A stretch of DNA of 64,000 nt from DATEOR01 sp036279015 (lineage in GTDB: Bacteria > Actinomycetota > Thermoleophilia > Gaiellales > Gaiellaceae). The DNA lies in NCBI GenBank assembly GCA_036279015.1, contig DASUJY010000017.1:1-64000 (forward strand). Reading direction: 5' to 3'. A model generated the notes under the pieces. The model was not told where the DNA came from. It made no database searches and saw only the letters and a list, made by a program, of their open reading frames with translations. Shown here piece by piece: positions 41,027 to 48,890 of the stretch. Positions within the stretch are counted from its first letter, which is position 1; each line of letters opens with the position of its first letter. The position numbers and the translations under genes are program-made.

Positions 41027-41503
41027 TCAGCCCCTCGCGATCCGGGAGACGAGGAAGCTGCCGAGGGAGAGAAACGTGACAGCCTCGGCGACCCGCGACG
41101 CGAGAATCGCCGTCGGATCGTAGCCCGGCTCCATGAACCCGAAGAGCGGCGTGTGCTCGCTGACCAGCAGGAAGACGAACGCGGTCGCCGCGAGGCCGGC
41201 GCCGCCGAGCGCGAGCAGCGCCACGACGGGCCGTCCCCAGCGTCCGAGCAAGCGCTCGACCGGGGCCAGGAGACCGAGGCCGATCGCGGTCGCTCCGGCG
41301 AAGTTGAGCACGAAGAGCGTGCCAATCGTCGGGATGGCGGAGTACAGGTCGAAGTACTGCTGTAGGTGGACGGCGCCGACCGCCAGGAGCGCGAGGGCGC
41401 CGAGCGCCCGGATGGCCGACCAGGCCCAACCGCTTTTCCGCTCCTCGGCGTTCTCGGCCCGCGGGCGGACCGGTCCGATGGTCTGTCTCTCGAGAACATG
41501 CAT
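41027..41503 (-). CDS. Small four-helix membrane protein
   Basis: 158 aa. A polar N terminus is followed by about four membrane helices (AIRALGALALLAVGAVHLQQY, GTLFVLNFAGATAIGLGLL, VVALLALGGAGLAATAFVFLL, TAILASRVAEAVTFLSLGSFL). No conserved catalytic motif seen. It is next to the lipoprotein gene on the same strand and near a DoxX gene; function unknown. Confidence 0.65.
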   Translation of the reverse strand: MHVLERQTIGPVRPRAENAEERKSGWAWSAIRALGALALLAVGAVHLQQYFDLYSAIPTIGTLFVLNFAGATAIGLGLLAPVERLLGRWGRPVVALLALGGAGLAATAFVFLLVSEHTPLFGFMEPGYDPTAILASRVAEAVTFLSLGSFLVSRIARG

Positions 41504-41579
41504 TGCGAAACCTCCTTTACCACCCTCGCCGGGCGAGGCGGACGCGCGCCGGCGCCCGCCTCGTGCCCGGGTGCGGGAG

Positions 41580-42113
41580 CTAGTAGCCGTAGGGGCCGGC
41601 GTTCGTGTTGGCGCCGCTGCCGCTGCCGCCGCCCGAGGAGTCCTGCGAGCTCGAGGCGTGCACGACGTGCCACGTGAACTGCTGGCCGCCGAAGGCGTCG
41701 GCGAAGCCGTCTCCGCTCACCTCGCCGGGCTGATCCTCCTCGAACGAGTAGAGGAGCTTCCCGTTGTAGGTGACCTGGCTGCCGCCGTCCGGGCGCTTGA
41801 CGACATCGAGCTTGCCCGGCAGGGAGCCTGCGCTCGGGGCGCCGCCCTTGACGGTCAGCGGCGTCCAGAACGAGAGGCACGAATCGGTGCAGAGCACCAT
41901 TCCGCGCGTCTCCTGGTCGGATGCGTAGAGCGCCTTGCCGGAACTGTCGACGAGGACGCTTCCTGCGTCGCCGACCTGCTCGGCCGACACGGTCGAGCCG
42001 CCGCTTCCGCCGGCCGCGGCGGGCGTGGTGCTCCCCCCGCCACCGGCTCCGCCACAGGCGGCGAAAGCCATGGCCGCCACGAGGGCGGCACCGGCTCCGA
42101 TGAGTGACTTCAT
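41580..42113 (-). CDS. Lipoprotein with secreted repeats of the Lipoprotein_15 type
   Basis: 177 aa from ATG 42113, with GGAGGTCACC upstream. Signal ends in a lipobox (AAMAFAACGG; Cys near residue 20). A Ser/Gly-rich linker is followed by two copies of the repeat type VLVDSSGKALYASDQET...LSFWTPL and QVTYNGKLLYSFEEDQPGEVSGDGF, with FTWHVVHA at the end. The family binds to the outer face of the membrane; the function is unknown. Divergent from the DoxX gene. Confidence 0.8.
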   Translation of the reverse strand: MKSLIGAGAALVAAMAFAACGGAGGGGSTTPAAAGGSGGSTVSAEQVGDAGSVLVDSSGKALYASDQETRGMVLCTDSCLSFWTPLTVKGGAPSAGSLPGKLDVVKRPDGGSQVTYNGKLLYSFEEDQPGEVSGDGFADAFGGQQFTWHVVHASSSQDSSGGGSGSGANTNAGPYGY

Positions 42114-42197
42114 GGTGACCTCCGTCTCTGGATGGTGGATGTCCTTCATCCAGGGCAGACGCCGCCGTAGGGGTGATTCTTCCCGCGCGGCTCCGAG

Positions 42198-42205
42198 GTA
42201 AGAAC
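42198..42205 (+). promoter_or_regulatory. GTAAGAAC motif 41 bases before the DoxX gene
   Basis: The same octamer stands at exactly the same distance (41 bases) before the membrane gene at 54452, and another copy at 43878 lies before a methyltransferase gene. Candidate transcription factor or sigma site. Confidence 0.3.
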
Positions 42206-42246
42206 TCGGCCGCGGCTGCCACTAAGGAAGCAAAGGAGGTGGCGAT

Positions 42247-42708
42247 ATGGCAATCGCCTCGATGACCGAGAAGCGCCGGGACAACCCGGCGTATCAGGTC
42301 TACACGCTTCTGCGCATCGGCTTCACGGTCGCGCCGATCCTGTTCGGGCTGGACAAGTTCTTCAACTGGATGGTCGACTGGACGCAGTACCTGGCGCCGT
42401 GGATCGACGACATCGTGCCGGGCAGCGCGCAGGACTTCATGTACTTCGTCGGCGCGGTGGAGATCCTCGCCGGTTTGATCGTGCTTGCCGCGCCCTGGCT
42501 CGGCGGCTTCGTGGTCGCAGCCTGGCTCGGCGGCATCGTGATCAACCTGCTCACGGTCGATCCGCCCGAGTACTACGACATCGCGCTCCGCGACTTCGGG
42601 CTCTTCCTCGCGGCGCTCGCCCTCGGCCGGCTGGCGTGGGCGTTCCGCCCCGAGTCGGTCCGGCGGCGCCTGCCGAGAGCCTCGGAACCCGTGAGCCGGG
42701 CCGCGTAG
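42247..42708 (+). CDS. DoxX-family membrane protein
   Basis: 153 aa with AAAGGAGG before ATG 42247. Four membrane helices, the first with LLRIGFTVAPILFGLDKFFNWM, followed by FMYFVGAVEILAGLIVLAAPWLG, GGFVVAAWLGGIVINLL and DIALRDFGLFLAALALGRLAW. DoxX-like proteins are linked to thiosulfate oxidation or to redox balance at the membrane; in actinobacteria one forms a complex with a superoxide dismutase. Its role here is not known. Confidence 0.75.
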   Translation: MAIASMTEKRRDNPAYQVYTLLRIGFTVAPILFGLDKFFNWMVDWTQYLAPWIDDIVPGSAQDFMYFVGAVEILAGLIVLAAPWLGGFVVAAWLGGIVINLLTVDPPEYYDIALRDFGLFLAALALGRLAWAFRPESVRRRLPRASEPVSRAA

Positions 42709-42721
42709 GCAGGCCGAGAGG

Positions 42722-42952
42722 ATGGCTGCGCTCATGAGGACGAGGGCTCACGTCGAACGGCCGGGCAGCGAGGTCGTCCGCTGGCGGCGCGAGCAGCTCG
42801 TCCTCTCGGGCTTCCCGCTCGACCTCGCAGCCCGCGTTGCGCGTGACCCCCGCTACGACCTCCACCTGCTGATCGAGATGGTCGAGCGCGGCTGTCCGCC
42901 GGAGCTCGCGCTCCGGATCCTCGCGCCGCTCGAGCTGGGAGGGGCGGCATGA
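42722..42952 (+). CDS. Small soluble protein coupled to a sigma factor
   Basis: 76 aa. Conserved-looking helical block: VVRWRREQLVLSGFPLDLA then ARDPRYDLHLLIEMVERGCPPELALRIL. Stop overlaps the start of the next sigma-factor gene (ATGA). No family recognised. Coupling suggests a role in control of that sigma factor, but there is no direct evidence. Confidence 0.6.
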   Translation: MAALMRTRAHVERPGSEVVRWRREQLVLSGFPLDLAARVARDPRYDLHLLIEMVERGCPPELALRILAPLELGGAA

Positions 42953-43644
42953 GCGCAGCGATCACGGCTACCGTTGGGGGCCGTACCGTGCAGCCGCAAG
43001 CCCGAGATCGAGCGGCGCCGCCGCCCGTGCTCGTCGACTCGGAGTCGCGGGCCTGGCTCAGGTCGCTGCGTTCCGACGGCGTCGCCCGCGACGAGGCCCA
43101 GGCCCGTCTCCACGACCTCCTTCTGCGCGCGGCTCGCTTCGAGGTCGCCCGCCGGCGGGGGACGATGACGTACCTACGCGAGGGGGAGCTCGACGACATC
43201 GCCCTCGAGGCTGCCGACGACGCCCTCGTGAGCATCCTCGGCAAGCTCGACGACTTCCGCGGGCTGAGCCGCTTCACGACCTGGGCGTACAAGTTCGCTC
43301 TCTACGAGGCTGCGGTGAAGCTCCGCAAGCGAGCCTGGCAAGGACGCGAGGTTCCTCTCGAGCCCGAGACCTGGGGCCTCTTCGCCAGCGCGAGGCCCGA
43401 GCCCGGCGAGGACGTGGAGCAGCGAGAGCTGCTCGGAGCGTTGCAGGCGGCGATCGGCGAGGTGCTGACGCCACACCAGCGAAACGTGCTCGTCGCTCTC
43501 GCGTTGAACGGCGTGCCGATCGACGTGCTCGCCGCGCGGCTCCAGACGACGCGCGGGGCGCTCTACAAGACGCTCCACGACGCCCGCGCAAAGCTCCGCA
43601 AGCACCTGGAAGGCACCGGTTTTTCCCTGGAGGAAATGAGCTGA
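42949..43644 (+). CDS. ECF-like RNA polymerase sigma factor
   Basis: 231 aa. Region 2 includes EGELDDIALEAADDALVSILGKL and GLSRFTTWAYKFALYEAAVKLRKRAW; region 4 has LTPHQRNVLVALALNGVPIDVLAARLQTTRGALYKTLHDARAKLRKHL. It has a ~60-residue N-terminal extension. Third gene of a coupled set: 76-aa protein, sigma factor, then a zinc-finger anti-sigma that starts on the last base of its stop codon. Confidence 0.82.
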   Translation: MSAAITATVGGRTVQPQARDRAAPPPVLVDSESRAWLRSLRSDGVARDEAQARLHDLLLRAARFEVARRRGTMTYLREGELDDIALEAADDALVSILGKLDDFRGLSRFTTWAYKFALYEAAVKLRKRAWQGREVPLEPETWGLFASARPEPGEDVEQRELLGALQAAIGEVLTPHQRNVLVALALNGVPIDVLAARLQTTRGALYKTLHDARAKLRKHLEGTGFSLEEMS

Positions 43645-43868
43645 TGGAACGGCCCGATATCAAGAACGTCATCGGACGGCTGCTCGGCCCGGCCGAGCCG
43701 GAGGTCGACTGCGACGTCTGCTTCGAAGAGCTCGACCGCTACGTCGAGCTCGAGGTCGCAGGCGAGGATGCCGACGCGGCGATCCCCGGCCTGCGCGCGC
43801 ATCTCGGCGGCTGCCCGGCCTGCCGCGAGGAGCACGAGAGCCTTCGCGCACTCGTCTCCGGCGACTGA
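43644..43868 (+). CDS. Zinc-finger anti-sigma factor (soluble, no membrane segment)
   Basis: 74 aa. CDVCFEELDRYVELEVAGEDAD, then RAHLGGCPACREEHESL: the His and the CxxC of the zf-HC2 anti-sigma zinc module (Hx3Cx2C). No transmembrane segment, so it is a cytosolic anti-sigma factor. The ATG overlaps the sigma stop by one base, confirming a matched pair. Confidence 0.85.
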   Translation: MERPDIKNVIGRLLGPAEPEVDCDVCFEELDRYVELEVAGEDADAAIPGLRAHLGGCPACREEHESLRALVSGD

Positions 43869-43912
43869 GGCCCAGACGTAAGAACCGAGTCTCGGCCGAC
43901 ACGAACAAAGTG

Positions 43913-44512
43913 ATGGACGAGTTGTTCGGCGAGACGTGCTTCTCCGGAATCGAGCTCTCGACCGCGCCGGGACGCGTGATGACCCCGCGCCCTGCCTCGG
44001 AGCAGCTGCTCGAGCGCGCAGTCGCTCGGCTCGGGTCGCGGTCTGCGACGGTGGCGGATGTCGGAAGCGGGTCGGGCGCGCTCGCCGTGGCCGTGGCCCT
44101 GCGCGCGCCCAACGTCGAGGTCTGGGCGGCGGATCTCTCGCCGGCGGCCGTCGAGCTCGCGCGGGCGAACGTAGCCCGCCACGGCCTCGAGGACCGCGTC
44201 CGGGTCCTGCGGGGAGACCTGCTCGAGGCCGTCCCGGGAGAGGTCGACGTCGTCCTCGCGAACCTGCCGTACCTCCCACAGGCGGTGAGCAACGAGAGCC
44301 GGTACGCCGACCTGCATGCCGAGCCGGCGAGCGCGGTCTTCTCGCCCGGCGACGGGCTCGGCCCCTACCGCCGGCTGCTCGAAGCCTGTGAGGAGCGGTT
44401 GCGGGCGGGCGGCCTCGTGATCGTCCAGTATCGCGGCGACGTCTTCGAGGGATCGCGCAGGCGGCTGTCAGAGCTCCTCGGCGAGCTCGAAGAGCACGCG
44501 CTCGCCGCCTGA
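43913..44512 (+). CDS. HemK/PrmC-type N5-glutamine methyltransferase-like protein
   Basis: 199 aa from ATG 43913; a GTG at 43910 also fits. Motif I: ADVGSGSGALAVAVAL (about residues 43-58), acidic post-I AADLSPAAV, and the signature NLPYLP (about 118-123), a variant of the NPPY catalytic motif. The RNA polymerase/release-factor class modifies Gln of GGQ; a smaller protein of this kind may act on another target. It begins in its own unit after the anti-sigma gene. Confidence 0.75.
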   Translation: MDELFGETCFSGIELSTAPGRVMTPRPASEQLLERAVARLGSRSATVADVGSGSGALAVAVALRAPNVEVWAADLSPAAVELARANVARHGLEDRVRVLRGDLLEAVPGEVDVVLANLPYLPQAVSNESRYADLHAEPASAVFSPGDGLGPYRRLLEACEERLRAGGLVIVQYRGDVFEGSRRRLSELLGELEEHALAA

Positions 44513-44520
44513 GACGGGCG

Positions 44521-46191
44521 CTAGCGAAGCTTCGCCCGGAAGCTGTACGTGTGGTGGTCGTCCTTCGAGAAGCCGCCGCAGGAGTAGAGCGACTCGGGGA
44601 AGTCCTTCGGCGGGCAGTCGAACCGGAGGCTTCCGTTCGAGAGGACGAGGTCGATCTTCCAGACGTCGGCGCGCCCGAAGTCGAGCGTCCGGTGCCCGCC
44701 GCCGTGCATGCCGGGCGGGATGCTCCGCACCTCCTTCGGCGCGCCCTTGCGGTAGAGGACGGCGGTCGCGGCCGGGCCCGTGCGCAGGTCGGGCAGGTTG
44801 ACGCTCAGGTGCAAGCTCGCGTGGCGGCCGACGCCCCGTCCGGGACGCAGACGGTAGAAGCGGGTGGCCAGGTGCCGAATGCGGACCGCCTGCCAGCCGG
44901 TCGAGTGGCGGTGCTTGCCGAAGCGGAACGAGCGCTCGATCGGGGCGACCGGGTACCCGAGGCTCGCCTCGGCGTAGTCGCGCAGGTCGTTCGTCCAGCC
45001 GAAGCGGGCGAAAACCTGCCGGAAGTCGAATCCGTCGACCGCGAGTGCGCGCCTGACCGCCTGGAATGAGTACTCGTCGCCGAAGGGCGACGCGGCGCTG
45101 CCGTCGGCGCGCTCCCAGATCTCGCGGATGATCGTCGGGTCCCCGAAGACCTTCTCGGAGAGGAAGCGCCAGAAGAGCCAGGCTCCGTACTCGTAGCCGT
45201 TCGTCCCGATGTCGAGCGGGACCGACGGCCTCGAGAGCGCGCTCCGGTTCAGGTAGTTGATCCGGTCGATGACGGCCGGGTAGACCTCGCCCTCCATCCA
45301 CATCGCCGTCCCCTCCATGAGCGCGAGGTCCTCGAACCAGTCGTAGGCGAACTGGACGGCGTGGAAGAACTCGTGGGCCGCCGTCACGTCGAGGAACTCC
45401 TCCGGCGTCTGGCCGGTGCCGAACTGGCCCGGGCGGTAGTCGTCGTCCAGGACGCAGTACGCCGAGACGTCCCACGGCGCCGTGAACGCGAAGGCGTGCG
45501 GGTCGTCGGTCGTGCAGTAGCCGAACAGGCCGAAGCCGCCGAGGTCGGTCAGGTAGATGTCGAGCTGGGGGCCGCCGCCGTCGTTCAGGGTCGTCGTCGA
45601 GTCGCCGAGCGGAGCTCGGTAGCCGAGACCGGTCACCTCCGTGTCCCAGACGTTGTCGAGCACCGACATCGTCAGGTCGACCTGGTCGGGGGTGCCGTTG
45701 GCGGGGTCCGTGTCGGCGGCCGGCGGCGAGTCGCGGTTGCTCGCATTGTCGTCCCAGTGGAAGCAGAGCGGGCGCGCGATCTCGCACGTCGAGCTCGGAA
45801 CCGCGTCGAACTGCCAGGTCGGCTCCCCGCCTCCGCTCGGGACACCATCTGGGCGCGCGAGGAGCGCCTTCGCCTCGGCGCGGTCTCGCCCCGAGAGGAA
45901 TCGGGTTCGCGCGACGAGGTCGCGCAGGATGAAGGTCGCGGCGTGCGGATCCGGGTGCGCGACGTGCCCGAACTCGCGCCGCACGCGCTCGAGGGCGAAG
46001 AGCGAGCGCGCGCGCTCGAGCGCGTAGCGCGGCTCGCTCAGCCGGCCCTGGACGAGCGCGCGGTAGAGCGCGTCGTGCTTCGACGGCGTGAGCGCCGGAA
46101 GCTCACGTTGCGCGCCCAGGGCGGGGGCTGCTGAGCCCGCCCAGGCGCAGAGGACGACGACGACTGCAACGGCGAGCTTGACACTCTTCAT
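44521..46191 (-). CDS. Secreted metalloprotease-like protein (HExxH)
   Basis: 556 aa. Signal peptide LAVAVVVVLCAWAGSAAPALG (about residues 6-26). Zinc site: TAAHEFFHAVQFAYD near residue 270, followed by the likely third ligand Glu in MEGTAMWMEGEVYP. It resembles the MXAN_6640-type putative metalloproteases. The N-terminal part has no known motif and the C-terminal ~130 residues look like a beta-rich module. Likely secreted degradation of proteins; it sits by itself, on the opposite strand from the genes on both sides. Confidence 0.75.
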   Translation of the reverse strand: MKSVKLAVAVVVVLCAWAGSAAPALGAQRELPALTPSKHDALYRALVQGRLSEPRYALERARSLFALERVRREFGHVAHPDPHAATFILRDLVARTRFLSGRDRAEAKALLARPDGVPSGGGEPTWQFDAVPSSTCEIARPLCFHWDDNASNRDSPPAADTDPANGTPDQVDLTMSVLDNVWDTEVTGLGYRAPLGDSTTTLNDGGGPQLDIYLTDLGGFGLFGYCTTDDPHAFAFTAPWDVSAYCVLDDDYRPGQFGTGQTPEEFLDVTAAHEFFHAVQFAYDWFEDLALMEGTAMWMEGEVYPAVIDRINYLNRSALSRPSVPLDIGTNGYEYGAWLFWRFLSEKVFGDPTIIREIWERADGSAASPFGDEYSFQAVRRALAVDGFDFRQVFARFGWTNDLRDYAEASLGYPVAPIERSFRFGKHRHSTGWQAVRIRHLATRFYRLRPGRGVGRHASLHLSVNLPDLRTGPAATAVLYRKGAPKEVRSIPPGMHGGGHRTLDFGRADVWKIDLVLSNGSLRFDCPPKDFPESLYSCGGFSKDDHHTYSFRAKLR

Positions 46192-46259
46192 ATGCGTGAG
46201 ACCCCGGATTCCTGGATGACCGACCGGGAGACTCTATCCCACGGGGTGGGTCCTCCTGT

Positions 46260-46280
46260 GCCGGCGCTAGACTCGCCGGC
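46260..46280 (+). promoter_or_regulatory. Hairpin with the thyX -10 element in its loop
   Basis: GCCGGCG (46260-46266) and CGCCGGC (46274-46280) form a perfect 7-bp stem around CTAGACT, which contains TAGACT. The hairpin touches the GTG start at 46281. Confidence 0.35.
46268..46273 (+). promoter_or_regulatory. -10 element (TAGACT) of thyX
   Basis: Lies 7 bases before GTG 46281 with no Shine-Dalgarno; leaderless layout. Confidence 0.45.
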
Positions 46281-46988
46281 GTGAGCACGATGGAGCGGAC
46301 GGCCGCCGGCGACGCGATTCAGGTTCTCGACCACGGGTTCGTGCGGCTCGACGGCGCGCTGGCGAGCGATCTCTCCGTCGTCAATGCCGCCCGGGTCAGC
46401 TTCGCGCGCCGCAAGGAGGAGATGGACGAGTCCGACGAGGGCCTGATTCGCTTCCTGATGCGCGATCGGCACGGGACCCCCTTCGAGCACAACGCCTTCC
46501 GGTTCCACATCCGGGCGCCGATCTTCGTGGCGCGCGAATGGTTCCGACACCGCGTCGGCTCTTTCAACGAGTTCAGCATGAGATATGCCAGGGCGACCGA
46601 CGACTTCTACGTTCCCGAGGCGGAGGACGTACGGACACAGGTCGGCAAGCCCGGCTCGTACTCCTTCGAGCCCGTCCCGGCGGAGGTCGCCGAGGCGACC
46701 CGTGAGGAGCTCGCGGCCGTCTACGCCGCAGCGTATGCCGCGTATGAGCGGCTCGTCGAGCAGGGCGTCGCGCGAGAGCTCGCCCGCGCCGTCATGCCGG
46801 TCGGCGCCTACACCGAGTTCTACTGGACCGTCAACGCCCGCGCGCTCATGAACTTCGTCTCGCTGCGGGCGGCCGAGACGGCGCAGCGGGAGATCCGCCG
46901 CTATGCCGAGGCGGTCGAGGAGCTCTTCGCCCAGAAGATGCCGGTCACACACGACGCCTTCGTCGCCGCCGGCCGTACCGCTCCCTAG
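46281..46988 (+). CDS. thyX: Flavin-dependent thymidylate synthase
   Basis: 235 aa, GTG start. ThyX motif RHRVGSFNEFSMRY (about residues 93-106) matches RHRxxSxNExSxR, with Arg/Ser/Asn contacts to FAD and dUMP. The N-terminal NAARVSFARRKEEMD and HGTPFEHNAFRFHI are the other family blocks. It makes dTMP from dUMP with methylene-THF and FAD, the alternative to ThyA common in actinobacteria. Convergent with the anti-sigma gene that follows. Confidence 0.95.
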   Translation: MSTMERTAAGDAIQVLDHGFVRLDGALASDLSVVNAARVSFARRKEEMDESDEGLIRFLMRDRHGTPFEHNAFRFHIRAPIFVAREWFRHRVGSFNEFSMRYARATDDFYVPEAEDVRTQVGKPGSYSFEPVPAEVAEATREELAAVYAAAYAAYERLVEQGVARELARAVMPVGAYTEFYWTVNARALMNFVSLRAAETAQREIRRYAEAVEELFAQKMPVTHDAFVAAGRTAP

Positions 46989-47572
46989 GTCTTCGCGGCG
47001 AGGAGCCACGGCGAGTCGGGCTCGCCCTCGGAGATCACCCACTCGTCGTACTCGGAGAGGTCGTAGCTTGCGCTCATCTCGACCGTCGTCTCTCCGTCGA
47101 CGTCGAACGTGCCGCAGGGGCCCGCGTACTTGCCGTCCTTCGCGAGCCAGAGGACGTAGTAGTCACCGTCACCAAGGTGCGGCAGACCGTCGACGACGAG
47201 CCGGAGCTTCCAGTTGCCGCTCGCTTCGTCCCGCGAGCCCAGCTTGATCTCCGCGGAGGCCTGCGGCGCGGCCCTCTGGGCGACCATTTGCACCGTCGCG
47301 CGGGTGTCGAAGCCGCGATCCATCCAACGGCCGACGCCGAAGAAGACCGCCGCGAGCGCCGCCGCAAGGGCGACCGCGACCGCCGCGCGCCTGCGCGTCC
47401 AGAAGGGCGCCGTCGCGCCGATCTGCTCGACCGCGCGTGTCAGCGTGCGGGGCACCTCGGTCGCGGGACCGGGCACCGAGCGCAGCAAGCGGTCGACCCG
47501 TAGGAGCTCGAGCTCCTCCTCGGGAGTCAGGTCGTCGCCGACCAGGTCGTGGAAATCGGGCCTATCGCTCAC
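46985..47572 (-). CDS. RskA-like membrane anti-sigma factor
   Basis: 195 aa, GTG 47572 overlapping the sigma gene's stop (GTGA). A short acidic N-terminal domain (about residues 1-55), one membrane segment (AAVAVALAAALAAVFFGVG) near 62-80, then a beta-rich outside domain with the RskA C-terminal motifs (IKLGSRDEASGNWKLRLVVDGLP, YYVLWL). It should bind and hold the ECF factor encoded just upstream. Confidence 0.8.
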   Translation of the reverse strand: MSDRPDFHDLVGDDLTPEEELELLRVDRLLRSVPGPATEVPRTLTRAVEQIGATAPFWTRRRAAVAVALAAALAAVFFGVGRWMDRGFDTRATVQMVAQRAAPQASAEIKLGSRDEASGNWKLRLVVDGLPHLGDGDYYVLWLAKDGKYAGPCGTFDVDGETTVEMSASYDLSEYDEWVISEGEPDSPWLLAAKT

Positions 47573-48111
47573 GCTCGTACCTCTTCGAGCAGTGTCGAAA
47601 GGCGCGCGAGCCCCGTTCGGGTGCGGGTCTTCACGGTGCCGAGCGGGACGTCCAGGTAGCTCGCGACCTCGCTCTGGGAGAGCCCGCTCCAGTAGGCGAG
47701 CTCGATCACGACGCGCTCCCGCTCCGGCAGGAGCTCGAGCGCCGAGTGGACGCGCCACGCGAGCCAGGACTCCTCGGCGCGTTCGGCGGGGCCGGCGCTC
47801 TCGTCAGCCTCGTCCGGGACCTCGACGGCGTTCTCGCGCCGTTGGCGCGCACGGTCGATGATCGCGTGACGTGCCACGGCGAAGAGCCAGGCCGATGCGG
47901 TGCCGCGCTCTGGGCGATAGCTCCGCGCGGAGCGCCAGATCGCGGCGAAAGTCTCCTGGGCGGCGTCCTCGGCCCGGCCGTTGTCGCCGAGCTGCCGGAG
48001 CGCCATTGCGAACACCGGCCGGGCGAATCGTTTGTAGAGCTGCTCGAAGGCATCGCGGTCGCCGCGACCGACGCGCTCGATCAGGCGGCTGTCGCTCTCC
48101 GCTGTTGCCAT
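47569..48111 (-). CDS. ECF-type sigma factor (SigK/RpoE-like)
   Basis: 180 aa from ATG 48111; further in-frame ATGs at 48123 and 48147 would give 184 or 192 aa. Region 2: RGDRDAFEQLYKRFARPVFAMALRQLGDNGRAEDAAQETFAAIWR. Region 4: LPERERVVIELAYWSGLSQSEVASYLDVPLGTVKTRTRTGL. The downstream RskA-like gene overlaps its stop, a matched pair as in mycobacterial SigK/RskA. Confidence 0.88.
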   Translation of the reverse strand: MATAESDSRLIERVGRGDRDAFEQLYKRFARPVFAMALRQLGDNGRAEDAAQETFAAIWRSARSYRPERGTASAWLFAVARHAIIDRARQRRENAVEVPDEADESAGPAERAEESWLAWRVHSALELLPERERVVIELAYWSGLSQSEVASYLDVPLGTVKTRTRTGLARLSTLLEEVRA

Positions 48112-48151
48112 TGCAGCAGGCATACCGGTCACAGCTACGGAACTCAAGCGG

Positions 48152-48829
48152 CTACGGATTCGAAGCGGGACGGTCTCGGGCCGAGAGCCCGCCGTCCACG
48201 AAGAGGGTCGAGCCCGTCACGAACCCGGCCCCGACGAGGTAGAGCACAGCGTCCGCCACGTCCTCCGGCGAGCCGATCCGCCCGAGCAGCGTCTCCGCGG
48301 CCCGGCGCTCCTCCTGCCCCGGCTCGACAGCCACGGGCCCCGGCGCGATGCCGCAGACTCGGATCTCGGGCGCGAGCGCGCGGGCGAGCACGCGCGTCAG
48401 CATCGCCTGCGCCGCCTTCGCGGCCGAGTGAGGCGCGAAGGAGGTCCAGGGGCGATACGCGGCGACGTCCTCGATCATGACCACGAGGCCGTGGCCCGAG
48501 GCGCGCAGGTGCGGGATTGCGGCCTGGGTGACGAAGAAGCTCCCCTTCGCGGTCGAATCGAGGGCGGCGTCCCAGTCGGCCTCGCTGACGAGCTCGACCG
48601 GCCGCGGCTCGAAGCCGGCCGAGGCGGCGTTGACGACGAGATCGAGGCGGCCGAGCTCGCCGGCCGCGCGCTCGACGAGCGCACGCGCATCCTCCGGCCG
48701 TGAGACGTCGCCGTCGGAGCGGCCGGCGGCCAGGACGGCGAATCCCTCGTCCCCGAGCCGCCTTGCGAGCGTCCGGCCGAGCCTCCCGGTCCCTCCGGTG
48801 ACGAGCGCCGCACGCGTATTCCGGCTCAC
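48152..48829 (-). CDS. SDR-family oxidoreductase lacking the catalytic tyrosine
   Basis: 225 aa, GTG start. Cofactor motif TGGTGRLGRTLA; NAG-like VVNAASAGF; and the active site would be Y-x3-K. Here the position reads FAPHSAAKAA, so the usual Tyr is His134 while Lys138 remains. The C-terminal GSTLFVDGGLS is intact. It resembles pteridine-reductase-like SDRs. Without Tyr it may be inactive as a reductase or use another mechanism. TTATCT lies 8 bases upstream. Confidence 0.75.
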   Translation of the reverse strand: MSRNTRAALVTGGTGRLGRTLARRLGDEGFAVLAAGRSDGDVSRPEDARALVERAAGELGRLDLVVNAASAGFEPRPVELVSEADWDAALDSTAKGSFFVTQAAIPHLRASGHGLVVMIEDVAAYRPWTSFAPHSAAKAAQAMLTRVLARALAPEIRVCGIAPGPVAVEPGQEERRAAETLLGRIGSPEDVADAVLYLVGAGFVTGSTLFVDGGLSARDRPASNP

Positions 48830-48837
48830 CTGGAGAA

Positions 48838-48843
48838 AGATAA
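48838..48843 (-). promoter_or_regulatory. -10 element (TTATCT) of the SDR gene
   Basis: Lies 8 bases before GTG 48829 on the minus strand. Confidence 0.4.
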
Positions 48844-48890
48844 GCTCTCGCCGACACCGGCCTCACTGAAGGAGACGCGAAGGGAGACCC

